NCBI RefSeq assembly: GCF_003858455.1
Contig: NZ_RQZF01000003.1
Location: forward strand, 1 to 64,000
DNA length: 64,000 bases
Reading direction: 5' to 3'
Source of the DNA: Schaalia canis
Lineage (GTDB): Bacteria > Actinomycetota > Actinomycetes > Actinomycetales > Actinomycetaceae
This document shows, piece by piece, positions 18,356 through 26,995 of the stretch (position 1 is its first letter; each line of letters opens with the position of its first letter). Made by a program: the position numbers and the translations under genes. The notes beneath the pieces are model-generated. The model was not told the origin of the DNA and did not search any database. It worked only from the letters and a program-made list of their open reading frames with translations.

Positions 18356-19630
18356 TTAGGAGGCAGACGGTAGCACCATCACACTGTCGAGAAGGTCAAC
18401 AACCTGGCGACCTGTCGCTTCCATTGAGCGGTGCGCACACACCCATTGGCGCAGGTGAGCACGCCGACTGTCGGCCAAAGCCGCATCTTCGCTGATCTCA
18501 AGAACCTCACACATTGCAGCAGCAATAGCACTGACCTCGTAGTCGACAGCCCAGCCGAGGCGGTGGGTGCGAATGTCTTCGACTGCTGGCCCAACGCCAG
18601 CGTAAAGGGCCGGAATGCCTGAGGCGAGCGCGGAGAGAATCTTTGTAGGATAAGCGAAATCGTAGCCTCGTCCGGGAATGATGGATACGAGGGCAGCCAG
18701 TGCGCTGACGTGGAAACGTGTTGCGCGCTCCGGAGGGACCAGGGGTAGTTGAATGACAGGCGCGTTGGTGGAGGCCCGCCCCTGCTGGGCTTCAAAGGTC
18801 ATGATCTGCTTTTTGATCTGCGCGATTGTCTCCCAGGAGCTGCCCTGTCCAAGGAAAACGAGTTGGGCGTGGGGATAACGTTCGCGCACGCGTGCGATGG
18901 CGTGGGCGAAGATCTCAGCCCCCTGCCATTCTGAGGCGGTACCTGCGTAGAGGAAGAAGGGGCCGGTAATGCCAAGCTCTTCACGTTCGACAGCGGTCAG
19001 TGGGGGTGCATCTGGGGTGAAGATGTTGGTGTCGATACCGTTGGGAATAACGTGAACGCGGGCGTCGGGCGCAAGCTCACGGACACGTCGGGCGACGCCC
19101 TCGGAGACGGCAATCGTCGCTGCTGCACCTGTGATCGTACAGCGCTCCATCCGGCGCACGAGGGTGGTCACAAGGGGATGTGCTCCAGCGATAGCCGCGG
19201 CATCCGACCAGATATCCGCGGCATACCACACATAGGGGAAGCGTTTGCCACCGAGGGAGCGCAGGACGGTGGCAGCGCGAGCGATGAGACCGGTGGTGGG
19301 AGGTGGTTCGACGAGGAGGACACGCGCACGAGGTGCGAAGAGAAGGCGAGCAAAGAGAGGAAGATCAAAGCTCATATAGGGCAGGTATCCCCGGACATAC
19401 CCCGAGGCATCGCGCAGGACTGGCCAGCGAGAAATACGAAGGAGTGGGGAGCGGCGGTCATCAGCAGGTGTTTGCTCACGAGCATCACAGGTGGTGAGAA
19501 CATGCGTGCGGTACCCGGCGACGATGGCGGCGTTTTCAACGGCGCTGAGGCGAAAGGCAGCGGCGGCGGCTTCAGGAGCATGGATGCGCGTGGCAATCAT
19601 CACATCTACTGCATCTTGGCGCATCCCCAC
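18356..19630 (-). CDS. Glycosyltransferase family 4
   Basis: The 424-residue GT-B enzyme has an N-terminal domain starting VDVMIATRIHAPEAAAAAFR. The C-terminal donor domain contains VHVIPNGIDTNIFTPD, FFLYAGTASEWQGAEIF and LVFLGQGSSWE; the late region ALASGIPALYAGVGPAVEDI replaces the standard E-x7-E loop. It heads the long minus operon; the promoter must lie in 19631-19908, shared with divergent wecB. An ATG two codons inside (19624) is an alternative start. Confidence 0.8.
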   Translation of the reverse strand: MGMRQDAVDVMIATRIHAPEAAAAAFRLSAVENAAIVAGYRTHVLTTCDAREQTPADDRRSPLLRISRWPVLRDASGYVRGYLPYMSFDLPLFARLLFAPRARVLLVEPPPTTGLIARAATVLRSLGGKRFPYVWYAADIWSDAAAIAGAHPLVTTLVRRMERCTITGAAATIAVSEGVARRVRELAPDARVHVIPNGIDTNIFTPDAPPLTAVEREELGITGPFFLYAGTASEWQGAEIFAHAIARVRERYPHAQLVFLGQGSSWETIAQIKKQIMTFEAQQGRASTNAPVIQLPLVPPERATRFHVSALAALVSIIPGRGYDFAYPTKILSALASGIPALYAGVGPAVEDIRTHRLGWAVDYEVSAIAAAMCEVLEISEDAALADSRRAHLRQWVCAHRSMEATGRQVVDLLDSVMVLPSAS

Positions 19631-19687
19631 AACAAATCCTTCCTTGATGTTTTCAGGCGCGTGACTACTCCCTTCAGCCTAGCGTGT

Positions 19688-19719
19688 CGCGAGTGGTCGC
19701 TTAGAAGCGACCACTCGCG
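19688..19719. repeat. Palindromic element copy 1 (divergent promoter region)
   Basis: A 32-base inverted repeat with 15-base arms starting CGCGAGTGGTCGCTT, spacer AG. It lies 57 bases upstream of the GT4 start and ~190 upstream of wecB. It is the only copy seen in the first 33 kb. Confidence 0.95.
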
Positions 19720-19908
19720 TGTATGGTGCTAGGAGAGGAAGGTTGGTGAGTACCTGTTCCCTGCACCGCACGAGTTCACTGCGCCTGTTCACCGCACTGC
19801 ATTTACGTTGTGCTATTTGTATTCTGCGTGCTTCGTTGTGGGGCCTGCTACTCCCAAGTTATTACCAGTGACGTCTGCCGAATGGCATTCACTTAAAGGA
19901 GAGACCTC
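19720..19908 (+). promoter_or_regulatory. Leader and ribosome-binding region of wecB
   Basis: About 190 non-coding bases lie between the palindrome and wecB. A strong Shine-Dalgarno (AAAGGAGA, ending about ten bases before the ATG) fixes the wecB start. I could not place convincing -35/-10 boxes. Confidence 0.5.
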
Positions 19909-20973
19909 ATGCGAGTCATGTCTGTGGTGGGTGCACGCCCACAATTCGTCAAGCTCGCCCCTATCGACCGAGCTTTTCATAACGCAGGCATTGAGCACAT
20001 CATTGTTCACACCGGTCAGCACTACGACCCGATGCTCTCCGATGTCTTTTTCACCGATCTTGGAATCTCTCCCCCCGATGTACACCTCGGCATTGGCTCC
20101 GGCTCACATGGCCGACAAACGGGCGCGATGCTCGCTGCCCTTGACGCAGTTCTTGAGGCCGACCGCCCTGACTGGGTTCTCGTTTACGGAGACACAAATT
20201 CGACCGTCGCGGCCGCCCTCGCCGCCGTTAAGATGCACATCCGCGTTGCTCACCTGGAGGCGGGGTTACGCTCCTTCAACCGTCGTATGCCCGAAGAACA
20301 TAACCGCGTCCTCACTGACCATGCCGCCGACCTCCTTCTTGCCCCCACTCCTACGGCAATGGCTCATCTACACAACGAGGGTCTCCAAGCGCGAAGCGTG
20401 TGCGTGGGCGATGTCATGACCGATATTCTTCTGGCGATTCGTGACGAAGTCGCCCAACGCCCCTCCCCCATTGCCAACCCTGTTCCTGGGGATCAGTACC
20501 ACCTGGCCACCATTCATCGCCCGGATAACACTGACACCAAAGATCGCCTCGAAGAAATCTTCGATTCTCTGGCACGCTGTGATGCTCCGGTCATCCTGCT
20601 CGCTCACCCTCGCCTCATCGCTAAGTGCGCTGAGCATGGTATCAGCATCGACCGAGGCAACCTCTTCTCTCACGCTCCACTGTCCTACCCCGATCTCGTT
20701 GCTGCCGCCTGCCACGCGCGTTCGATCATTACTGATTCGGGCGGCCTGCAAAAGGAAGCGTTTTTATTGCGCGTTCCAGCGACGACAGTGCGTCCAGAAA
20801 CTGAGTGGATAGAAACAGTGGAGCTGGGTTGGAATGTCCTCGCTGAGCCTGGCCCTGAGTTACTTGACGCTATTCATCGCCCGCAGCCTGCACCAACGGA
20901 TGCCACTCCCTACGGGGATGGGCATGCAGCCGCTGCCGTTGTACAGGCCCTTGTAGACGCTCACGAGGAATAA
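19909..20973 (+). CDS. wecB: UDP-N-acetylglucosamine 2-epimerase (non-hydrolysing)
   Basis: WecB interconverts UDP-GlcNAc and UDP-ManNAc. The 354-residue protein has MRVMSVVGARPQFVKLAPI, HTGQHYDPMLSD, VYGDTNSTVAAALAA, VAHLEAGLRSFNRRMPEEHNR, ATIHRPDNTD, SDSGG-type ITDSGGLQKEAFLL and VRPETEWIETVELGWN, all standard family positions. It stands alone on the + strand between two minus operons. It could feed the dehydrogenase (giving UDP-ManNAcA) or act on the diacetamido-uronic acid product of the 24727-27681 genes. Stop is followed by a hairpin. Confidence 0.93.
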   Translation: MRVMSVVGARPQFVKLAPIDRAFHNAGIEHIIVHTGQHYDPMLSDVFFTDLGISPPDVHLGIGSGSHGRQTGAMLAALDAVLEADRPDWVLVYGDTNSTVAAALAAVKMHIRVAHLEAGLRSFNRRMPEEHNRVLTDHAADLLLAPTPTAMAHLHNEGLQARSVCVGDVMTDILLAIRDEVAQRPSPIANPVPGDQYHLATIHRPDNTDTKDRLEEIFDSLARCDAPVILLAHPRLIAKCAEHGISIDRGNLFSHAPLSYPDLVAAACHARSIITDSGGLQKEAFLLRVPATTVRPETEWIETVELGWNVLAEPGPELLDAIHRPQPAPTDATPYGDGHAAAAVVQALVDAHEE

Positions 20974-20980
20974 CGCACCA

Positions 20981-21002
20981 GCGTCCCGATCTCCCGGGAC
21001 GC
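20981..21002. terminator. Hairpin between convergent wecB and GT4
   Basis: GCGTCCC (20981-20987) pairs with GGGACGC (20996-21002) around an eight-base loop, in the 43-base gap between converging stops. There is no T run on either side. Confidence 0.5.
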
Positions 21003-21016
21003 GAGAGCAGGTCTGT

Positions 21017-22237
21017 CTAACGCGAGAGCAGGGGGGAATAAATCTGGTTATAGCATTCAGTGAATGCTTCTGGACTGTAGCGCTGACGAATATCCTGGCC
21101 AATCTCAGCGGCTGACAACCCTGCCGTGGCCCGTAAGACGGCTTCAACGGCGTCGGCGTAGGAAGCCGGATCCTCGCCGGAAACGAGCACCCCCGAGGGC
21201 GGGTGGACGAAGGCACGCTGCCCGCCTTGATCCCCCATGACAACGGGGCGGCCAGCACTCAATGCCTCGGCGGCGGCCAGGCAGAAAGTCTCCCATGCTG
21301 TGGGGAGGAGGAATAGATCGCTGTCAGCTAGTAATTCGCGCACCTGAGTGGGAGGACACGCCCCCGGCGTGTAGATGGGAACGCCAGCACGCTCAGCAGA
21401 TGCGCGCATCGAGGGAAGCAATGGCCCCTCCCCCACCCACGTGAGCTCAACGGGCCTGCCTCGTGCAATAAGTTCAGCGCAGGCAGCGACAGCCAGGAGG
21501 GGACGTTTTCCTTCGACGGCATTAGCCACGCTAATAATGCGCAAGGGGCGGGTGTGTGCCCAGGGATCGGTATGAGGACGTGGCTCACACAGGGCCATAT
21601 CCACGATATTGGGAACCGTGGTCACCTCACGTGCCGACAGATGCGCCATCTGAGCGCTCAACGTGGCTGACACCCCTACGAGGACATCAACCCTGCGCAT
21701 CATGCTCCCCAGCATTCGAAGAGTCAGGCGTTTACCCACACTGGGTGAGGAGGCCTCCTGGGCAGGGGAAAACTCAGCGGGTAAGTTCTCGCCCAGTCGT
21801 ACAGGGAGGGGCACATCGGCATATCCTGACCAATGATCCGTATGTACCCAGGGAATGGGCACATGCGTCGCTCCCAGAGCCAGTAGGGCAGGCGGCGTGG
21901 CGGTGTGGAGGAGGTCGACCTGAGCGAACCTACGGCGTATTCGTCTGCCTGCAGAAAGGAGCGAAAGCGGGTGCGAGGGGGTCGTCAGGACGCGCTCAAC
22001 GGTGATTGTCTGGCCTGCTTCCTGCCAGGTTTCGTGGAGGTGGGCCTTGGCAGCCAGGTGGGGGGCAAGGAGGTGGATGACGTGAATGTCAGCTATGCGC
22101 GTCAAGGCTCGAATGTCGCGCTCAACAAAGATCCCCGTCGTTAACGAGGCCGGTGTAGGCAGCCATGCCGTCACATAGAGGACACGAGGCCGACGCCCTT
22201 GATCATGTCGTGTTTGCAGCGCGCCTTCAGCGATCAC
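21017..22237 (-). CDS. Glycosyltransferase family 4
   Basis: The 406-residue GT-B enzyme opens with RVLYVTAWLPTPASLTTGIFV and has HTDHWSGYADVP in the acceptor domain. The donor domain has TVPNIVDMALC, IISVANAVEGKRPLLAVAACAEL, LTWVGEGPLL and the nucleotide-binding loop LPTAWETFCLAAAEALSAGRPVV, with the family E-x7-E glutamates. The start overlaps the flippase stop by four bases. It is the last gene of the second minus operon. Confidence 0.87.
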   Translation of the reverse strand: MIAEGALQTRHDQGRRPRVLYVTAWLPTPASLTTGIFVERDIRALTRIADIHVIHLLAPHLAAKAHLHETWQEAGQTITVERVLTTPSHPLSLLSAGRRIRRRFAQVDLLHTATPPALLALGATHVPIPWVHTDHWSGYADVPLPVRLGENLPAEFSPAQEASSPSVGKRLTLRMLGSMMRRVDVLVGVSATLSAQMAHLSAREVTTVPNIVDMALCEPRPHTDPWAHTRPLRIISVANAVEGKRPLLAVAACAELIARGRPVELTWVGEGPLLPSMRASAERAGVPIYTPGACPPTQVRELLADSDLFLLPTAWETFCLAAAEALSAGRPVVMGDQGGQRAFVHPPSGVLVSGEDPASYADAVEAVLRATAGLSAAEIGQDIRQRYSPEAFTECYNQIYSPLLSR

Positions 22238-23529
22238 GAAGTTGCCCTCCCCTGACGGTCATAGAGGGTCGAGACGTGACGGGCGAGGAGAATCATGCCC
22301 CCCAGGAGGAGGGCCATCGCCGCACTCATCACACTGATGGTCGTCATGAGGTCTGCTGGTGAGAAGTAGAGGATTGTCAGAGGAACTATGCAGTAGACGA
22401 TGGCGAATCCCAAGAGCCATTGCTGGCGTTCAGTGACGATAAAGACTTGGGAAATAGGAGAGGTCATCACCGTCATGGCAAGCCACGGCGTGAGTGCTCG
22501 GGCAAAGTAGCCTGCCTGATCCCACTGGGATCCAAGGATAAGGGGGAAGAGAGTGGGAGAGAGCAAGAAGATGAATGTGAAGGGGATAATAGCGGCCAGG
22601 GCTGCCCTACGGACGAGCCGCATAACCAGGGGACGCATCTGTCCAGGTTCAACGGTCGTCAACCTCCGGAAAAAGACCTGGGCGACGGCTCCGGTGACGA
22701 GTGCAACGGGGACTTGGAGAAGACGCCATGCCTGGTCAAATTGGCCGAGCTGGCTCACCGCGACCTGGGCGATCAGGATATTAATACCGTTGACACGCAG
22801 AGCATCAACCACCGCATTAGGGCCATTCAGTAGGGGCATACGCCGATAGCGGATAGCCATCTCACGCACAGTGGGGACAGGTCGTCCATCGGCAATGTCA
22901 GAGAGGTCTTGGCGAAGTTCTGGAGTGTGTGCACGCAAACGAAGCAGCGCTAAAAGCTGCCCGGTGGCCTGTCCAATCATGAGTCCCAGGGCGCTGCCCA
23001 GGCCGACGAGGCCGCATAGAAGTTGACCGATGGCAGAAGAAGCCGATTGGAGAACCCGATTCCCCGCCAACACACCGTATCGTTCTGTGCGGGTCAGCCA
23101 AAAGGTACGTGCAGCGAGGGTGGCGCTTAAGGCCACCGTCACGCCCGCCCCGAGGAATACTGTTGCCTGCCGGGGACCGATGGAGGGTAGGGCGGCGAGC
23201 CATGGGTAGCAGGCAAGGGCAAGGAGAAAGGTCAAAGCCGCGGAAAAAAGAATGATCCGAAGGGCAAGAGTCTGGATGACGCGCGCATCGACATCATGAG
23301 CGGGCAGCATGGTCGCCATCTCGTAGCGAGCGCCAGCAAGCACAATAATGACGCCGGTGGCGGAGGTATAGAGTGCAAAAACTCCAAAATCCTCTGGTGT
23401 ATAGATGCGGGCTAGGAGGATGTGGATAAGCACAACCACTACCTGCGCTGCGGCCGTACCAGAGGCAAGGGTGAGAATATGAGAAGCGGTGGGGTGAGCA
23501 TTACGCCAGTGCTTCCAGCGGTGGGTCAT
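22234..23529 (-). CDS. Second oligosaccharide-lipid flippase (Wzx-like)
   Basis: The 431-residue protein has about 12-14 hydrophobic segments. The motif LLARIYTPEDFGVFALYTSA near residue 40 is characteristic of Wzx/O-antigen transporters, and conserved charged residues occur between segments. Overlaps of four bases on both sides tie it to the flanking glycosyltransferases. Two flippases in one locus suggest two repeat-unit pathways or a replaced cassette. Confidence 0.85.
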   Translation of the reverse strand: MTHRWKHWRNAHPTASHILTLASGTAAAQVVVVLIHILLARIYTPEDFGVFALYTSATGVIIVLAGARYEMATMLPAHDVDARVIQTLALRIILFSAALTFLLALACYPWLAALPSIGPRQATVFLGAGVTVALSATLAARTFWLTRTERYGVLAGNRVLQSASSAIGQLLCGLVGLGSALGLMIGQATGQLLALLRLRAHTPELRQDLSDIADGRPVPTVREMAIRYRRMPLLNGPNAVVDALRVNGINILIAQVAVSQLGQFDQAWRLLQVPVALVTGAVAQVFFRRLTTVEPGQMRPLVMRLVRRAALAAIIPFTFIFLLSPTLFPLILGSQWDQAGYFARALTPWLAMTVMTSPISQVFIVTERQQWLLGFAIVYCIVPLTILYFSPADLMTTISVMSAAMALLLGGMILLARHVSTLYDRQGRATS

Positions 23530-24722
23530 AATGCGCTCGCATCCAGAGCAGAGGAGGAAGAGCCCTCACGTTTAAGTGCCCTCAGTTCTTTGGCGACCTG
23601 CTGTGCGCGCGCTGTCCACGTGTGACGCTGTCCCTCCTCCCGGGAGCGCGCCGTCGCGGCAGCAAGCTCTTGAGCGCCCCCCTCCGTGCAGGACAAGCGC
23701 AAGAGAAGGGCACGCAGGGCACTAACCTCGTAGGGCAGCACCCACCCGCATTCGGCATTGCCAACGAGGGTGGCCGCGTGGGTCCCTGAGGTGACAATCA
23801 CCGGTTTAGCGTACCCGAGGTATTCATAGAGTTTGACGGGTGAAGCGAAGCGGCGATATTCATCAGGTTTAAGGAAAAGAACGGCACAGTCAGCCTGGGC
23901 ATAGAGCACGGCGAGCTCCTCCCCTCCAGCATGGACAATGTCGATATTGTCGGCAAGGAGGGGCTCATAGCGAGAGTATTGCGCTTTCCATTCACCCGCT
24001 CGCACACAGATCGTCAGATGTGCGTACGGAACTCCTGCGACGGCTCTGACGCATTCAGCCAGGTCGTAGGCATCTCCGATTCCCCCAACGTAGAGCAATC
24101 GGAGCGACGGCGTACCAGGGACATTGTGCCTGGCTGTTGCATGCGGTCGCTCGGGGACTTGCTCCTCTGAGCTGAGAGGGAAGGTCATGGCACCAGGAGG
24201 TAAAGATCCCATCCGGGTAGGATCAATGCCTGGAATATGCTCTCCCATTGCGAGTGAGGGCAAGTAGAGGCGATCCACGTATCGGCGATACCACGCCAAA
24301 TCGTAGCGGTACAGAAGGCGCATGAGCGTCGCCAGAGGCTGCCTGACCTGCTGCGTATAGGTATCAAAAGCCCAGTAAATATCGCGGTAGAACAGGCCCG
24401 TAGGGATACCGTAAGTGCGCGCGAGTGCAAAAAGGCTGGGGTCAAGCAAGGGGTGGGGTGGCAGGTGGTGGGGCTCGGTGAGCATGGTCGGGATGGTCGC
24501 TGATTCCGAGTACACAAACTCAATGCCGTGATCCGGGGTTGAGACACACAAGGCGCGCACATCTGCAATGGCTTTACGTCGCTGGCGAGCATTACCGGTA
24601 ATCTCAATGACCTCATAGCCGCTTTCCTCGAATGCTTGCCGCATACGCACTGGCCTGATCCCCGAGGCCGAAGTGGCCTGGGGGTTGAGGGGGAAAGGAG
24701 CATGGTAGAGCATACGAGGCAT
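23526..24722 (-). CDS. Glycosyltransferase (GT4-like)
   Basis: The 398-residue GT-B-like protein starts MPRMLYHAPFPLNPQATSASGIRPVRM with an acceptor-domain HIPGIDPTRMGSLPPGA. The donor half has LRLLYVGGIGDAYDLAECVRAV and CAVLFLKPDEYRRFASPVKLYEYLGYAKPVI, which matches the donor-binding E-rich loop of GT4 enzymes. Its start is four bases from the oxidoreductase stop, and its stop overlaps the flippase start. Confidence 0.8.
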   Translation of the reverse strand: MPRMLYHAPFPLNPQATSASGIRPVRMRQAFEESGYEVIEITGNARQRRKAIADVRALCVSTPDHGIEFVYSESATIPTMLTEPHHLPPHPLLDPSLFALARTYGIPTGLFYRDIYWAFDTYTQQVRQPLATLMRLLYRYDLAWYRRYVDRLYLPSLAMGEHIPGIDPTRMGSLPPGAMTFPLSSEEQVPERPHATARHNVPGTPSLRLLYVGGIGDAYDLAECVRAVAGVPYAHLTICVRAGEWKAQYSRYEPLLADNIDIVHAGGEELAVLYAQADCAVLFLKPDEYRRFASPVKLYEYLGYAKPVIVTSGTHAATLVGNAECGWVLPYEVSALRALLLRLSCTEGGAQELAAATARSREEGQRHTWTARAQQVAKELRALKREGSSSSALDASAL

Positions 24723-24726
24723 GGTG

Positions 24727-25785
24727 TTATCCCCGTGTCGGTCTCGCGCCTGCCGCGTTCGGGTGGGAGGTAGGCGAGCCTGTTCGCGTAATGCTGCTCA
24801 ATTCAACGGATTGACCGGTGCGGGCAGAGCTGAGAATAGCGTCAACGACGGCAAGTGCTCGCTGCCCCTCCTCCATAGTGACGTGTTCGCTACTCACACC
24901 CCAGATTGCGTCACGAAACTGCTCGTGTTCAACAGCCAGAGGCTCTCGCTTGGCGAGGGCATAGCGAGTGGCGGCGCCCTCGGAAACGCCGCGGAATGCG
25001 GCCACCTGATCCCATTGCAGAGGGTGGGTGCCGTTCTCGTAGAAGGTTAGGTCGCCCAATATGGTATCGGCGACCAGGGCGCCGTTTTCACCAATGACGA
25101 TAGTTGTCCGGTCTTTGTAGGGGCTCAGCCAGTTAACCAAGTGATTGACGAGAACGCCGTTACTGAGGCGTCCCGCCACTGTCACCATGTCTTCATACTC
25201 CCGTCCCGAGCGAGTCGTGGTCTGGGCGTAGACGGACTCATAAGGAGCACCCACCACCCAGGAGACAAGGTCAACGTCGTGGGTGGCGAGGTCTTTAACC
25301 ACGCCCACGTCGCAGATGCGCGCGGGGAAGGGTGACTGGCGCCTTGTCGAGACCTGATAGATCTGGCCCAACTGTCCGTCGGCAATCCGGCGACGCATTT
25401 CCAGCAATGCGGGGTTGCAGCGCTCAACGTAACCCACGGCACCGACGAGTCCTCGTTCAGCGAAGGCACGGGTCACGCGCTCGCCAGAAGCGTAATCAGT
25501 GGCGAGAGGCTTTTCGACAAGGGTGTGCACCCCTGCCTGAGCCAAGCTCAGAGCAATCTGTTCATGGTAGAGAGTGGGGGTGGCTAGGATCGCGGCATCA
25601 ATCCCTACCTCAATGAGGGCATCGACATCCTGCACGACGGGCAGATCTCCGGCAACATTGTGTGGATCACCAGCGGGGTCAGCCAAAGCAACGAGGCTTA
25701 CGCCCTCGGTAGCTCGCGCGTTTCGGACGTGATGTCTGCCCATGGCTCCCAAGCCAATAACGCCCAGACGAATGGGAGAGTTCAT
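24727..25785 (-). CDS. Gfo/Idh/MocA-family sugar dehydrogenase (WbpB/WlbA-like)
   Basis: The 352-residue NAD(P)-dependent oxidoreductase has an N-terminal Rossmann domain (IRLGVIGLGAMGRHHVRN) and the catalytic EKP motif in HTLVEKPLATDY. A second conserved region is CDVGVVKDLATHDVDLVSW. ATG 25785 has GGAGC just upstream; a longer frame to 25836 would overlap the aminotransferase. It is followed in the pathway order by an aminotransferase and a hexapeptide acetyltransferase. That trio is known from WbpB/E/D, which converts UDP-GlcNAc-uronic acid to its 2,3-diacetamido form. Role inferred from that context. Confidence 0.85.
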   Translation of the reverse strand: MNSPIRLGVIGLGAMGRHHVRNARATEGVSLVALADPAGDPHNVAGDLPVVQDVDALIEVGIDAAILATPTLYHEQIALSLAQAGVHTLVEKPLATDYASGERVTRAFAERGLVGAVGYVERCNPALLEMRRRIADGQLGQIYQVSTRRQSPFPARICDVGVVKDLATHDVDLVSWVVGAPYESVYAQTTTRSGREYEDMVTVAGRLSNGVLVNHLVNWLSPYKDRTTIVIGENGALVADTILGDLTFYENGTHPLQWDQVAAFRGVSEGAATRYALAKREPLAVEHEQFRDAIWGVSSEHVTMEEGQRALAVVDAILSSARTGQSVELSSITRTGSPTSHPNAAGARPTRG

Positions 25786-25786
25786 G

Positions 25787-26995
25787 TCATGCTCCTGCTG
25801 TAGCGCAGGCCGATACAGCCTCGATGATGCGCTCAAGGTCGGCTTCGCTTAATGAAGGGTGGACAGGAAGAGAGAGACATTCCCTTGCGACCTTTTCGGT
25901 GGCGGGCAATTCGCACTCTGGTGCAAAGGAGGCCAAGGAAGTCAGCCGGTGGTTCGGAATCGGGTAGTACACGCCTGTACCAACCTGCCATTCTTCCCTC
26001 ATGGTGTGGGCGATGCGGTCCCGTTCCTCGCCTGTCACCCCATCAAAACAGATGGTGTACTGGTGGTAGACGTGGCGAGCCCCTTCAGGTACGTGTGGCG
26101 TGCGCACGCCGGGCAGGGCGGACAGGCCTGCGGTGAGCACATCAGCATTGTGCTGGCGCCTCTCAGTCCAGGCCGCCACTTTCCTAAGCTGCACTCGCCC
26201 CACGGCCGCAGCCACATCCGTCATGCGGTTATTCAGGCCAACGACCTCGTTGGCGTATTGACGTTCCATCCCCTGATTGCGCAGCAAGCGGCAAACGTGA
26301 GCGAGGTCGGGATCCGTAGTAGTAATCATGCCTCCTTCGAGGCTGGTCATATTCTTGGTGGGGTAAAAGGAGAAGGATCCCCACCGGCCGAAGGTCCCCA
26401 CATGTTGGCCGTTCATAGTTGCGCCGTGAGCTTGAGCGCAATCCTCGTAGACATCAAGATTGTGCTCGCGAGCGATCGCCATGATCTTGTCCATAGCGGC
26501 GGGAAGTCCATAGAGGTGGACGACCTCGATGGCGACCGTCCGCTCGGTGATTGATGCCTCAAGACTCGCTGGGTCAAGAGTAAAGGTACGTGGATCAATG
26601 TCGGCAAAAACGGGTCGTGCACCGCTGAGAGCAACGGAGTTTGCTGTGGCAGCAAAGGTGAAGGAGGGAACGATAACCTCCCTATCTGAGTAAGCAGAGA
26701 CATCAGTTCTGAGCATGTGCGGGACAGGGCTCCGACGGCCGACCTGCGTTTCTATGCTGGGCTCTCCGCGTTCGAGAAGGGCAGCAGCGAGGGTAGCGAT
26801 GTGCTGGGCGGAAGTGCCTGAGTTCACAGCAATTGCATGTGTGCCCGGTGCCATTGCCACGCTGAACTCATCTTCGAAGGCTTGAACCTGCGGCCCTTGA
26901 ACGACCCCGCCCGAGCGCATGACCTCAGTAACAGCGGCGATTTCATCCTCTCCAATGAGGGGCTTCGCTGCTGGGATAAAGTGACGCCCGTTCAT
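25787..26995 (-). CDS. DegT/DnrJ/EryC1/StrS aminotransferase (WbpE-like)
   Basis: This is a PLP enzyme of 402 residues that aminates a keto-sugar nucleotide. Visible sites are VNSGTSAQHIA (cofactor phosphate), EDCAQAHGATMNGQHVG (aspartate and Q-A-H-G), and SFSFYPTKNMTSLEGGMI, whose lysine is the PLP lysine. An insertion of about 28 residues (from EPSIETQVG to SAYSDR) interrupts the usual link between the first helix and VIVPSFTF. The ATG overlaps the acetyltransferase stop. It would act after the WbpB-like dehydrogenase. Confidence 0.9.
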   Translation of the reverse strand: MNGRHFIPAAKPLIGEDEIAAVTEVMRSGGVVQGPQVQAFEDEFSVAMAPGTHAIAVNSGTSAQHIATLAAALLERGEPSIETQVGRRSPVPHMLRTDVSAYSDREVIVPSFTFAATANSVALSGARPVFADIDPRTFTLDPASLEASITERTVAIEVVHLYGLPAAMDKIMAIAREHNLDVYEDCAQAHGATMNGQHVGTFGRWGSFSFYPTKNMTSLEGGMITTTDPDLAHVCRLLRNQGMERQYANEVVGLNNRMTDVAAAVGRVQLRKVAAWTERRQHNADVLTAGLSALPGVRTPHVPEGARHVYHQYTICFDGVTGEERDRIAHTMREEWQVGTGVYYPIPNHRLTSLASFAPECELPATEKVARECLSLPVHPSLSEADLERIIEAVSACATAGA

